Shown here: piece by piece, positions 1 to 10,508 of the stretch
How the letters are laid out: each line of letters starts with the position of its first letter
Numbering within the stretch: position 1 is the first letter of the stretch
Origin: Riptortus pedestris
Lineage: Eukaryota > Arthropoda > Insecta > Hemiptera > Alydidae
Assembly (NCBI GenBank): GCA_019009955.1
Contig: CM032232.1
Span: 70,361,001 to 70,425,000 of the forward strand
DNA length: 64,000 nt
Direction: 5' to 3'
Notes under the pieces: model-generated
The model's input: the letters and a program-made list of their open reading frames with translations, nothing else
What the model was told of the DNA's origin: nothing
The model's database searches: none
Position numbers and translations under genes: made by a program

Positions 1-395
1 CACATGGAGGAGTTCATTGCGCAAAAATCTGAGAAGTCCTGGGAGGACGGAATGAAAAAAATTACCTGAATGATGGCTATCTATTTCATGATAAAGATCA
101 AAATGGGTTCTATATAATTGATTAAAAATATTGACAAGATAGTTTTTATTGTAATCACAAGCAATGAAACGCTACGAAAATATTTTAAAGCCTATTATTG
201 GAAAGAACGTTTTCAAGCTATTGACCTTGAAAAATCTCAGAACCATATATACACATGACGCGATTTCAAGAGTTACACAGGAATAAATGTTTTAATACGA
301 CTGCGAGTAATGAAACGAAAGCTGCTTCTTGAATCCTGTTATTAACGATTTTGTTCAACTCCAGGTCTGATTTTGGATATTAAACAAAGTGCTTG
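1..395. other. AT-rich stretch, nothing identified
   Basis: I see no open frame of note, no repeat shared with the rest of the window and no RNA signal here. Confidence 0.5.

Positions 396-426
<31 letters not shown>
396..426 (+). repeat. poly(A) run of 31
   Basis: An uninterrupted run of 31 A. It could be the tail of a retroposed sequence, but nothing upstream is recognisable as a LINE, SINE or processed gene, so it is listed only as a homopolymer. Confidence 0.9.
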
Positions 427-427
<1 letters not shown>

Positions 428-470
428 AACTGTACCCGCAAGATAGTTTGCTTATATGTATGTAAGTATG

Positions 471-510
<40 letters not shown>
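471..510 (+). repeat. (TA)n(TG)n microsatellite
   Basis: About 11 TA units run into about 9 TG units. It is not inside a recognised transposon. Confidence 0.9.
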
Positions 511-511
<1 letters not shown>

Positions 512-604
512 TTGTGTATGTAGATGCTTGCGACCAGGTTATATTTATATATGGTGATGTCGTTTCTTTGAATTTTGTTCAATGTTGGTGAAAAAAACGT
601 TTTA

Positions 605-660
605 GGTTATGCCAATATTTCGAGAATATTTATTTTCTCTTCTTCAGGTCTGTAAAACAG
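605..660 (-). ncRNA. PLE tail with decayed hammerhead core
   Basis: On the minus strand CTGAAGA (647-641) is followed by a stem of GAGAA against TTCTC and then GAAA (621-618). This is the order of a hammerhead ribozyme core (CUGANGA, stem II, GAAA) as found in Penelope-like element ends. Convincing stem I and cleavage-site pairing is not visible, so it is most likely a decayed relic. No PLE coding sequence is seen next to it. Confidence 0.4.
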
Positions 661-1102
661 GTACTGCATTATATATATTGCACATTGTTATTAAACTACA
701 GTGTAACAGCTGGTGATTATGATATTTCTACTTACCAAGACTAGAGTTACTCAAAAACTATTGTACATTATGTATTGCACTTGTGGTTACATTACGATCG
801 CTGGTAGTAACCTTCCTTGGTCTGGTTGGTCTGGCATGGTCACAGTCTTATGTCTTTGTATATGGATTTAGTCATGTCTATAGTTTATTATCTTTTGTTT
901 GTTGAACTATATTCAAATTATTATACTACAGTTATTATATTATGTTACAACTATTGTTAAGTGTTATTACAACTGTTGTCATATTTCATTAAAGCTATTT
1001 TCATATTGTATGAAAGCTATTACGTTATTATGATACAACTATTAGTGTTTACTAATGCAATTGTTATCTTAGTGTATTAAAACTATTATATTATATTATA
1101 CA
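661..1102. other. AT-rich stretch with degenerate TTA/CTA-rich words
   Basis: Words such as ACAACTATTGTTA and AAAGCTATT recur imperfectly, which looks like an eroded low-complexity repeat. No gene is seen. Confidence 0.4.
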
Positions 1103-1104
1103 TC

Positions 1105-1159
<55 letters not shown>

Positions 1160-1881
1160 GTAACCTCTGTCTGTACATTGATTTTTTTCGCGAATTTTCA
1201 TGATAACTTTTTGTTTCACATGTCATAGACACCATAACTGCATTTTGTTTCTTTCGTGTGTGTTTGTTTGTTACCTTTTCACGCATAAACGGCTGAACCA
1301 AATTTTATGAAACTTTGTATGTATATTACTACTAATCCAACTTAGACTTTAGGCTATATTAATATCCTCTGAGACGAACAGGAGTGGGGGTTATAAAGGA
1401 AACCTGAAATTAAAAACAGCGATATTTCGTTTCATATTGGTTTTTTGGCAAATATAAACTTAACAAAAGTTGTTTATTTTGTTATTTAGATTAACTTTTT
1501 TTTTTTTTACATTTCTCCAGGAACAATGTGTGGAGCAAGTAATTTGCGTAGAAATATTGATATGCTCAACAATTCATTCCTATTTGAACTATCAGGTACC
1601 TCAGTTGGAAAAATTAATTCAAATCAATGTTAATATTTTGTCCTTTATAGCTGAAATCTATGCATAATGCACAGGAGACGGGAAATATGACAATTTGGAG
1701 GACAGCGAAGACTTACATAAAAAATTAATTTTATTTTAACAAACGCCAACAACGGGTATTAACCCTGAACACTGGGACGGGTAAATGCCAAAATATTGTG
1801 CAAAGTAAAGCCTTGCCAAAAAAATACCATCACCATTCAGCCTCAAATCAATTCCCGGGCGAAGCCGGGTATCTGAGCTAG
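1103..1881 (+). mobile_element. Non-autonomous Helitron, family B, 779 bp
   Basis: The element starts TCTACATATA (with a long TA tract at 1107-1154) and ends CCCGGGCGAAGCCGGG, 8 bases, CTAG. The CCCGG/CCGGG hairpin just before CTAG, the 5' TC, and the flanking A (1102) and T (1882) are the standard marks of a Helitron inserted between A and T without target duplication. There is no Rep/helicase coding sequence, so it is non-autonomous. Its body has one unit of the roughly 290-bp internal repeat seen three times in the copies at 26138 and 27236. Confidence 0.85.
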
Positions 1882-2561
1882 TATATATATATATATATCG
1901 CACTCTTCTTGGCGGGATCGATGAATATTTCAAACTCTGAAGGACAATCCCAACTCTAATGTGGGACATTCAAACACACCGTTTCATGTAACAACCTCAA
2001 TATTGGTTTCTATTAGGAAAATAACATTAAGAGCAGAAGGAATTTTTTTTCCGGAAAAATACCTCATTGATTGGCTAATTATTTAGGAATGAAGATAAAT
2101 ATTTCATGGGCGTCACTAATGGAGAGGAACGTACTACTCTAAAACGCAAATGAAAATCACAGGAACAGCATTTATTGTCAGCTGTAGGCTTCGATTTTCC
2201 AGATGGTGTTTATCTGGGAGGGTTGATGGTTTGTAATAAATTAGTTATCTACGACCTACATCGAGGTCATAAGGTATGAATGGTTCATTCAGCAGCCTCT
2301 GATTGACTTTCAAATACTTCATGTTATTCAGAATGACAATTTCAATTGCTTCGTAACCTCTCTCGAATCATAAAAGCATTCAGTAACTCGGCATGAGACA
2401 ATGCAATGAATTAATTCTGGTAAATCTGTCATTCGTTTTGAAAGTCTATAAATAGTAAAGTGATAGATGGAGCTAATAAGTAACAGGGCATAAGCTCATT
2501 TGCCTTATTTTAAGTCGCATTCAGAAGTGAATAGAATATTTTAAACATTTCTATATTATCA
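1882..2561. other. No gene or repeat identified
   Basis: AT-rich sequence after the Helitron. A short TA tract follows the CTAG end. Nothing else is recognised. Confidence 0.4.
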
Positions 2562-3198
2562 CTAGCAGACCCGACAAACGTTGTCCTCACATGATATTTC
2601 AAGCGATTAGGATGTTATATTTAATTATATTAAGTTTAAAACAAAAGCTACTTTTAATAACACAAAAAAACTTTGTTATGTGCACGTTTGCCTAAAAACA
2701 AATAGAAAATGAAATATCGCGAATTTTTTTATTCAGGCCTCCCTTATAGCCCCAACTCCCGTTCGAGTCTAAAAAAAAAACTAATATAGCTTATAATCAT
2801 GGAAGAATTAATGATAATTTACACATAGTTTTGTTAAGTTCGGTTCAATCGTTAGTGCCCACAAAAATTGTTGGCCCAACTTTATTTTTTTAGTGTATAT
2901 CTCGTTTATACTTTGTTATAAGTCGCAAAAGTGAATATAACAAAAGTTACTCTAAATAACAAAATAAACAACTTTTTCCCTGTGCATATTTGCCGAAAAA
3001 ACAATAGGAAACGAAGTTTGTAATTTTAGTCCTCCCTTACAACCCCCACTCCTGCTCATTCTGCCGTGCTCATTTCTGAATCTAAACCATCCAGGGGTCA
3101 CCCAAACGCATACAAAAAAATTCATTCAAATCGGTCCAGCCGTTTAGGAGGAGTTCAGTGACATACACATTTACAGTAGAATAATATGTATATAAAGA
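2562..3198 (-). mobile_element. Non-autonomous Helitron, family D, 637 bp
   Basis: Read on the minus strand it begins TCTTTATATACATATT and ends with an imperfect hairpin around GGACAACGTTTGTC, then GGGTCTGCTAG. The base before TC is A and the base after CTAG is T, so the insertion is A^T. The interior (the GGGTTATAAGGGAGGCC block and the block around TTTGTTATTTAGAGTAAC) is shared with family B although the termini differ. No protein is encoded. Confidence 0.8.
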
Positions 3199-3544
3199 TA
3201 AGCAAGGCACACTTTTTTTCATGTAAGAAGAATTTGTTTGGTCAAAACAAATTTTTGAAATTTAACAGTAAAAGAAAAATGTTTTATTTTGAGAGAGGTG
3301 AACAAGGAGACACTACAACAATCCTAAATACGAAATTTGAACATTCTATGGGTATTCATTCTATGTAAAATAGTCAAAATGAATAATTCTGTTGAAATTC
3401 GAAAACCTGAAATTTTTGTTTGCTTTGCTTCGTAGAAGGCAGTAAAAGTTAAACGTATTTTAATATAAATTGATGTGTTTTCTTATACTAAAAACAGATG
3501 CGTTTCTGGAGAAATGCTATTGATGTTGATGCTAGAAATGCATA
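3199..3544. other. No gene identified
   Basis: AT-rich. A 60-codon open frame at 3186-3368 begins inside the Helitron end and has the composition of random AT-rich DNA. Confidence 0.4.
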
Positions 3545-3690
3545 AAAAAAGCGGTTAGTTGGCAAGATATCGGTGGAGCTGAGCTACTGCTGGAATATGT
3601 CACAGCTCCCCGGGTGACCTTTCGGAAAGAGCAGGCGCTGCATGAACCTTCTTGGAACCTCCAGCACTGATGACTAGGGCAAATATCATG
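3545..3690 (+). other. GC-richer open segment, possible coding relic
   Basis: This block stands out from its AT-rich surroundings. On the plus strand a frame from about 3545 to the stop at 3668-3670 is open and protein-like (it includes EYVTAPRVTFRKEQALHEPS). On the minus strand a 29-residue frame starting MIFALVISAGG is open through the same bases. I cannot assign either to a family. It could be a repeat whose other copies are outside the window, or an exon relic. Confidence 0.25.
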
Positions 3691-4061
3691 TTATCAACCT
3701 TATCACTATCTTATTACTCAACCTTCTACCATTTCAACTGACTTGTACTTCACTGGAATTTAGGTGATTTCCAAGCGTAAACAAGTTGTGTAATTTTGAC
3801 AGACTTTGACATTTTGACAGTGTTAAGAATAACGACATAAGTGGTACCCGACTAACCGAAAATATATCCCATTCTTTTTATTAGAAATCCCAACTAGTGA
3901 AGCAAGATATTTTTTTTATTTTTATACATTTATACAAGGAGCACCAGCAACTAGGCAGTTTGGCTCAAAATTTAACAACTTAAAAAAATCAATAAAATAG
4001 AAAATAACAAAAACTGACACATCAATAAAAAAAATCAAACAAAAGTAATAAAAACAACAAA
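3691..4061. other. No gene identified
   Basis: AT-rich sequence leading into the LINE fragment. Nothing is recognised. Confidence 0.4.
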
Positions 4062-4256
4062 TATTATTTGGTTTGTGCCCCACAGCGAAGGTGATTGGCA
4101 TAATTAGAATAATATATTTACTCCTTAATGTACTTACCTTTGGTGTACTTTTTTTTTTAATATTATGGAAAATATTCCTTTAATATCTGGTTGTATTTCA
4201 TATCCATGCTTTGTCTAAAGAATATAATAAAAGTTAACCCTTTTAAATCTGCTATC
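4062..4256 (-). mobile_element. LINE family 2, 3' UTR fragment
   Basis: This is a minus-strand copy of the 3' end shared with 4345, 44491 and 55818. Its 3' end lies at the TTTGTGCCCCACAGCG block, with an A/T-rich tail just outside. It is 5'-truncated within the 3' UTR, as expected of incomplete reverse transcription. It lies head to tail with the next fragment, 90 bp away. Confidence 0.75.
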
Positions 4257-4344
4257 TGAAATTCTATTTATGAATCTTGAAGAAGCTTCTCAAATTGAAG
4301 AGTAAAGTGAAGAAACAAAGTACATTTAATGATTTTATTTTATT

Positions 4345-4782
4345 TATTTCGTTTGTGCCCCACAGCGATGGTGATTGGCATAATTAGAATAATATATTTA
4401 CTCCTTCATGCACTTATCTTTGTTGTACTTTATTTTTATACTATGGAAAATATTTCTTGTTCTTCTAACATCTGATTGTTACTCATATCCGTGCTTTGTC
4501 TAAAGAATATAATAAAAGTTAACCCTTTTAATTCTTTTTAAGTATGCTGTAGACCTATTCTATTTTATGCTGTATGTTTTTGTAAATGCTTATGTGTTTT
4601 AGATATATTAGTATTTGTGGAATATATTGGCTGCTGTCAGTTAATATTTCTGTCATATCGTAGGGCATGTGATGGTTTTTTCGTTGGATGCAGTCTGTCA
4701 GTATGTGTTTTATCGTAAGGTGTTTATTGAAGTATTTGCATATAGGGTTATCAGTCCTTGTCATTAAGTGCCTATGTTTCAG
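4345..4782 (-). pseudogene. LINE family 2, C-terminal end of ORF2 plus 3' UTR
   Basis: The minus-strand frame at 4764-4555 encodes the last 69 residues of a non-LTR retrotransposon ORF2. It begins MTRTDNPICKYF and contains the segment TIKHILTDC, which matches the C-terminal finger region after RNase H in the I/Jockey-type copy at 47841 (LMTKDQPPICEKC, then HILMEC). The second cysteine of the usual C-x2-C pair is F here (CKYF). The 3' UTR follows to the TTTGTGCCCCACAGCG end. The copy is 5'-truncated and cannot be active. Confidence 0.75.
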
Positions 4783-5430
4783 ATTTTTATTATACTATAC
4801 TACAAATATTTCATTAAACTAGTATTAAAGGTAATAATTTAAAATGGTTTTATTATTATCTTAAACAAATATTCCTTTTATACTTTATACATTTTTTCCT
4901 ATATACTAGTAAATTTATATTATCAAAAATTATATTATATACATTTGATATTATTGGCAATGAATAATTAAAGTCCACGTAGTGGGGCATTTGTAAATAA
5001 TTATTATTTTTTTTTTATTGCGGCTACATGGAATAGCTGCTACTGACAATTCATAGTTCAAAGGGATTAATTTAGCCTGATATAATGCATACTTTGGATG
5101 GAACAGAAAATATCTCCAATCATTGATTGAAGGAAGAACATTAGTAGAAATTGATTGATTGCGTAGGTACAGAATTCACTCATGAATTTTTATCGTATGC
5201 AGGTCGTAATATACAAATTTAGCTACGGGCTCAAGTCATGGAATTAAGTCATGTCTATCTATCTACTCTTGAATCTAACAACTTTTCTCCACTCTCCCTG
5301 ATGGCCTGAAATTTGGATAGTCTGGTGCAGAAGACAACGAGAAACCACCTCATACCCTTGAGATATTCATCCTTTCATTGTCCGTTCCCTTGGAAATCAG
5401 TTTTCTGGGCATCATTGTACTCTACTTCAA
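4783..5430. other. No gene identified
   Basis: AT-rich. Open frames near 5313-5591 run into the 5' end of the HINE-like copy and are chance frames. Confidence 0.4.
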
Positions 5431-5900
5431 GACGTCATCACGCAGGGGCTGCTTTACTAACCAGATTTCCCCCGTGGTTTACGTATTTACATTTATCTCA
5501 AAACGTAAAAGTCCAGTTAGAACAATGTTCGGTATTTGGACTTCAAATAAAGAGCTTCATACCACAATTGCTTATTTTTGATATGAGATGAGTAGGAGTG
5601 AGTTTTTTTCTAAAGACCAAAAACAAAAAAAAAACCCAAATATCTCGGTTAATAATAAAGATGAAAAAAATGTGCATTACAACATTTACAGAACATTAAA
5701 ATTGCAATAAGATAGGTATTATAGATTTTTTCGGTCCGAATCATAATAACGGAGATATCAAGAATTTTCCAAATTCTCCCCTCTTAAAACCCCTCTCCCC
5801 CGGTTTCAGCCGTTAACGAACATGATCTTTCTTTTTAAAAAAAAAGATGTATCAAGTTTGGCGACAACAAGATAAAAATTGAGACCGCTAGAGTTGTAAC

Positions 5901-5902
<2 letters not shown>

Positions 5903-5967
<65 letters not shown>
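5903..5967 (+). repeat. (TA)n tract inside the HINE-like copy
   Basis: About 32 TA units. It lies at the same relative position as the TA tracts of the other copies, just before TTTTGAACGGACC. Confidence 0.95.
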
Positions 5968-5972
<5 letters not shown>

Positions 5973-6007
5973 GAACGGACCTCATTTTCTTTGGATCGAT
6001 AGACATA

Positions 6008-6608
6008 CACTCAACCGCAAAAAAACCGGACACTTCATTTTTGTCGTATTAAAAGCTAATTTTCAGCAATTTTCTTTATGTGGGTATTCTAGTTATTACA
6101 GAGAATTTAGAGTCTAAGTCCATTGAACTAATCCCTTCAGGATTAGTAAACAATTAGATAAAACTCAGATTAGTTTTATTTGTCGTGAAGTTGATCTATT
6201 CTAAACTGTAAGTAGTTTTTCGCATATTTAAACATCTTTAATTATTAACCAAGCATTTTCTTTAATTAATGTTTTATTTTTATTTCGGTCCAGAATAATG
6301 GGTCTTTCAAACTTAGATGGAAGGCCGGAGCTTACGTTACATTGCCGAAACGCTTGGGGTAGCGAAGTCTACCATTCACTGTAATAAAAATGAAGAATCA
6401 TTTTTTTTTAAATGTGTTAATTTATCTTTTTTTTTTGTATTATTTTGTAAATAATCAATACAAATTATTTACTTTTGGCAGATTTTGTTTAAATAACCTA
6501 TAGATTAACCAATTATTTTAATTAAAAAGATTAATATACATATATATTAAGTATTTAACAAAATTATAAGACTAAATCTAAGTGTTCGGTTTTTTTTGCG
6601 GTTGAGTG
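6008..6608 (+). mobile_element. Tc1/mariner deletion derivative, 601 bp, with TA duplication
   Basis: Terminal inverted repeats of about 30 bp (CACTCAACCGCAAAAAAACC at the left, its near-complement at the right end) are flanked by TA at 6006-6007 and 6609-6610, the target duplication of Tc1/mariner elements. Inside, at about 6329-6395, a short plus-strand frame reads LRYIAETLGVAKSTIH, the second helix-turn-helix of a Tc1-like transposase DNA-binding domain. The DDE catalytic region is missing, so this is an internally deleted element. It splits the HINE-like copy and is therefore younger than it. Confidence 0.85.
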
Positions 6609-6680
6609 TATGAAGAAAATGTTCAAAAACCGCGTCTTGAGTACGACCTCAATAATGAAATTTCAATAGGGAAATCTTGT

Positions 6681-6958
6681 ACTTCAATTTTTCATGAATT
6701 ACAGAAGCAATACATTGCCAATTGAAAGAAATCTTGTCGTTTTTCGAAACTGCTATTTTGATTAAGTACACCCTTATTATTCCGTATTTTAACATTAATA
6801 AAAATATTTGTTTGAATAATTTAAAATAAAATTACAGTTAATATGCACCCTAACATCATTGCATAATACGGGTATAACTCCACTATTAAGTCAATTACTG
6901 GTTTTCCTTCCTCGTTATTCTTATGCATGATTTTCACCATTAAATGCCCCTGTGTTTT
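6681..6958. other. No gene identified
   Basis: AT-rich spacer. Confidence 0.4.
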
Positions 6959-7260
6959 TCAATGCATTACCCATTTTTTTTTGTATTGTGTTTTCAGGAT
7001 GCAGGTGAAAGTGAGTGGCATAGAAAGAGGATAGGTTGCATGGGATGCGAAACTGCAATTTAGATCGACAATAGCCTTTTGTGTGGTTAAAACAGGAAAG
7101 TGCCAAGGATAAAGCGGGCATTGCAGCTGGACTGATCTCTTGAAAAGATGCGCTTGGTCAATGCGCCCAGGGCTAACTACCAAATCAGATTTGCCAGCTT
7201 GATCTAAGTAATCTTCTTTCATGGCACGTTGCGCGGGTCCGTGCATGTCCGAAAAATTAA
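6959..7260 (-). CDS. Candidate exon, unknown product
   Basis: On the minus strand a splice-acceptor-like TTTTATTTTAG ends at 7261. The frame from 7260 stays open for about 100 codons to a stop at 6959-6961. The first half looks protein-like (SDMHGPAQRAMKEDYLDQAG, then SDLVVSPGRIDQ) and is richer in GC than its surroundings. The last third is low-complexity, so the true exon, if real, probably ends earlier at an unidentified donor. I recognise no family. It could equally be part of an unknown transposon or chance. Confidence 0.25.
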
Positions 7261-7288
7261 CTAAAATAAAATTTATTCGATAAAACAA

Positions 7289-8107
7289 TCAATAGACATA
7301 TATTTGACATATATATAAATATGCGAAACAACTACCCTCAATAAATAAACATACAAAAACGGAGACAATTATAATTCATTTAAATACATCACTTTAATTT
7401 CCAACCAAATAAGAAACATTTGTAAATAAATTGGAAAGATTTATCGGATTTATGAAACAAAACTCAAAATAGTTTTAGTAGGGTTAAAAAAAACAAAAAC
7501 GTAAATACAAAAGATACAGAATACAACACCTATAAAATTAACTTTGACGGTTGTGGCAATTGTTATAAAGGGGATTCGGAACAAATACTGAATAAGAGAC
7601 TAAAGCAGCACTCCAAAAATATTGTTAATAGAGAAACTTAAATCTCCCTCACTGAGCACCCTTTAATCCAGAGTCACTAATTTATCTTTGTAAATGTATT
7701 GGTCAAAGAAAGAATCATAACCAAGCGGAAAATATCCACACGATTAAAATAGGTCAAAAATAAAGTTAAAAAACGGAAATAAGGTATTTTTTTTTTCAAT
7801 TTTGGTTGATGTTTGTAAAATAACCTATACTAACTTTTTGACCATGATTTATAAGGAAATAGATTTGAAACATTTGACAACGATCAGCTGATTAGCTGAG
7901 ATGAGCAATCTTAGTTGTTGTCAATCGGAAGCTGGAGTCCGTGCGATGTAAATATTCACTGTATTTATTTTACGTATATTTTTTATTCTTATTCCTTTTA
8001 CTTTGAAATTTATAATTTGAGTAGAGTATAATGGTAAATTAATTATATTGTATTTAAATAAACTGCTAAGTTGCTGTTGTGAGTGATCAACATCAGGTTT
8101 AGAAAAA
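7289..8107. other. No gene identified
   Basis: AT-rich sequence with short A runs and nothing recognisable. Confidence 0.4.
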
Positions 8108-8549
8108 GTCCGTCACGCAGGGGCTGCGTAAACTAGCAGATTTCCCACGTGAAGTTATACAATAGAGAAATCTCAATACGAGATCCAAACACTTACGGCA
8201 AATGGCCGAACTAGCTTTTGGCGGGAAATTTATTGGCGGGTCATCCGTTATCGGCCACCAATTAATAAAAATACAAATATCTCGGTTAGTATTCAAGATA
8301 GAGAATAAATGTATAGACCAATATTTATAGTAAATTTAATTTACAATAAGATTGGCTCTATACAATGTTTTGATCCGACGTTTGGTAACGGAGATATTTC
8401 AAATTTTCGAAAATCCCCTCCTCTAACCCCCCCCCCCTCCCACTTGTCCGATTTTAGCCATTAACGAACTTGATCTGTCTTTTTGCATAAAATGTTTAAA
8501 TGTCAAGTTTGGTAACGATCAAACAAAAAGCGTTAATAGACACACACAC

Positions 8550-8615
<66 letters not shown>

Positions 8616-8733
8616 GAACGGACCTCATTTTCGTTATCTCCTGGGTAGGATCGATGGACATTTGAAGAAATTTTTCGAAAATCGCGTCATGAGTACGACC
8701 TCAATAGCTGATTTCCCTTAAGGGAAATCTGCT
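8108..8733 (+). mobile_element. HINE-like element, full length (626 bp)
   Basis: This is a type copy of the family. The 5' end is GTCCGTCACGCAGGGGCTG, in which CGCAG-GGG-CTGCG forms a small hairpin. It is followed by subterminal AGCAGATTTCCC, an interior with a C-rich run (12 C near 8427), the CGTTAACGAACTTGATC-like block, a (CA)n(TA)n tract at 8540-8611, TTTTGAACGGACCTCATTTT, and the terminal palindrome GATTTCCCTTAAGGGAAATC then TGCT. The 3' GGGAAATCTGCT is the exact inverted repeat of the 5' subterminal AGCAGATTTCCC. Flanks are AAAAA and AATAAA. No protein is encoded. The layout matches Helentron-associated (DINE-1-like) rolling-circle elements. Confidence 0.85.
8540..8611 (+). repeat. (CA)n(TA)n tract inside the HINE-like copy
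   Basis: A short CA run leads into about 29 TA units at the usual position in the element. Confidence 0.9.
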
Positions 8734-8987
8734 AATAAAACAGAACAGGAGCTAGTGAGGGGGTCATTTAAATATGTGGACTGCGATATTCAGTTGATGT
8801 GGGTGAGCTTAAGGATCGCTGAATGGTGAAACCTTTGGCTGGGGTTGTAGGTTGCAGCAGAAGAGTGCATTAAGCACTGGATGCGAATCGCACTAATTGC
8901 ACTGATGCACTCAACAATTAGTATGCCACAGTTGTCAGCCAAGCCTGCATTCTCCTCTCTAGATTTCAGCTATTGCAATATCTCATA

Positions 8988-9155
8988 TTATTTATTTCAG
9001 TCCACTTTATACTAGTACCGCTAATTGATACGGGTTAGTCACAACCCTTTACTAGCCAGGGGTGGATTTAAGGATAAATTACCTAATAGCTTACTCTCCA
9101 CTCTAGGTTCACTGTGTGAAATTAACACCAGCTCCTTAACTCAAATGGCTTATCT
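8988..9155 (-). mobile_element. tRNA-derived SINE fragment
   Basis: Minus-strand copy of the SINE best seen at 16845. It keeps the middle and 3' part (the reverse complement of CCTAGAGTGGAGAG, the CCAGGGGTGGA block and the AAAGTGGACTG end). The tRNA-like head is mostly lost or diverged. It lies between two HINE-like copies. Confidence 0.6.
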
Positions 9156-9354
9156 GAGCAAATCAGTTATTATTTTATGAGTGCTGGCCTACATATGCAC
9201 TTAAGTAAAAATATACTTTTATATAAATTACCTTACTATTGTTGTTTACAGACTGACTAAACGAGACTCTAACTTTGCAACCATTTGAACGATCGCAGGC
9301 ACGACCATACAAATACATCCGACAGTATGAAACTCCTACACAGACAAAAGAAAA

Positions 9355-9825
9355 GTCCGTCACGCAGGGGCTGCGTTAACTAAGCAGATTTCCCAAGTGC
9401 GTCACGTTTTTGTATTTATCTCTAAAATTTCAATGACAACAATATTTGGTATTTGAGCTTCAAATAAAATGCTTCATAACATAATAGAATATTATTAATA
9501 TGAGATGAGTAGGAGTGGGGGTTTACTGAAGACCAAAAACTAAAGTATGCAAATATATCAGTTAATAATCAAGATAGTGAAAAAATGTACATAACAACAT
9601 TTATAGAACATTCAATTTGCAATAAGTTGGTTCTATATTATTTTTCGATCCGGCACATAATAACGGAGATATTAAGAATTTTCGAAATTCTCCCCCTCTA
9701 AACCCCCCCTCCCCCTGGTCCGATTTCAACCGTTAACGAACTTGATCTGTCTTCTTGTATAAAACGATTATATATCAAGTTTAGTAAAGGTAAAACAAAA
9801 ATTGCCACCGCTAGAGCGGTAACAG

Positions 9826-9897
<72 letters not shown>

Positions 9898-10019
9898 TTT
9901 TGAACAGACCTCATTTTCGTCATCTTCTGGGTAGGATCGATGGACATTTGAAGAAAAATTTCGAAAATCGCGTCATGAGTACAACCTCAATAGCTGATTT
10001 CCCTTAAGGGAAATCTGCT
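9355..10019 (+). mobile_element. HINE-like element, full length (665 bp)
   Basis: The ends are intact: GTCCGTCACGCAGGGGCTG at the left, the perfect terminal palindrome and TGCT at the right. Flanks are GAAAA and AAAAGG, consistent with insertion into an A run. A (TA)n tract lies at 9830-9895. The next copy begins only 35 bp after this one ends. Confidence 0.85.
9830..9895 (+). repeat. (TA)n tract inside the HINE-like copy
   Basis: About 33 TA units. Confidence 0.95.
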
Positions 10020-10054
10020 AAAAGGACGGAGATTGTAGATATTAGAGAAAATAA

Positions 10055-10421
10055 GTCCGTCACGCAGGGGCTGCGTAAACTAAGCAGATTTCCCACGTGA
10101 AGTTATACAATAGAGAAATCTCCATAGGAGAGCCGAACAGTTACGGCAAAGAGCCGAACTAGGTTTTGGCGGGAAATTCAAAAATCCGTTATCGGCCCAA
10201 ATTTCATAAAAATGCAAATATCTCGGTTAATATTCAAGATAGGGAATAAATGTATATAACAATATTTATAGTAAATTTAATTTGCAATAAGATTGATTCT
10301 GTACAATTTTTCGATCCGACGTATAGTAACGGAAATATTTTGAATTTTCGAAAATCCTCCCCTCTAAACCCCCCCTCCCACTGGTCCGATTTCAGCCGTT
10401 AACGAACTTGATCTTTCTTTT

Positions 10422-10508
<87 letters not shown>

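Larger units (their letters stand above)
5431..6680 (+). mobile_element. HINE-like element, interrupted by a Tc1/mariner relic
   Basis: The 5' end is a diverged GACGTCATCACGCAGGGG followed by the subterminal AACCAGATTTCCC. The body keeps the block preceding the TA tract, a (TA)n tract at 5903-5967 and the TTTTGAACGGACCTCATTTT block. The element is then split at 6008-6608 by a TIR element. It resumes with CCGCGTCTTGAGTACGACCTC and ends with a degraded palindrome and GGGAAATCTTGT. No protein is encoded. This is one of the more diverged copies in the window. Confidence 0.8.

Noticed and set aside
396..426. Poly(A) runs here and at 54499-54530 as tails of processed pseudogenes
   Set aside because: No gene-like sequence precedes them and no TSD was found.
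5806..6033. Open frames encoding long YIYIYI or similar stretches (also at 355, 1104, 8500, 15458, 15474, 23277, 28746, 29034, 63423)
   Set aside because: They are translations of (TA)n microsatellites, not genes.
8108..8733. Interpretation of the abundant family as a classical MITE
   Set aside because: The inverted repeat is subterminal at the 5' side and terminal at the 3' side, there is a 3' palindrome and no clear TSD beyond AA, which fits rolling-circle elements better.
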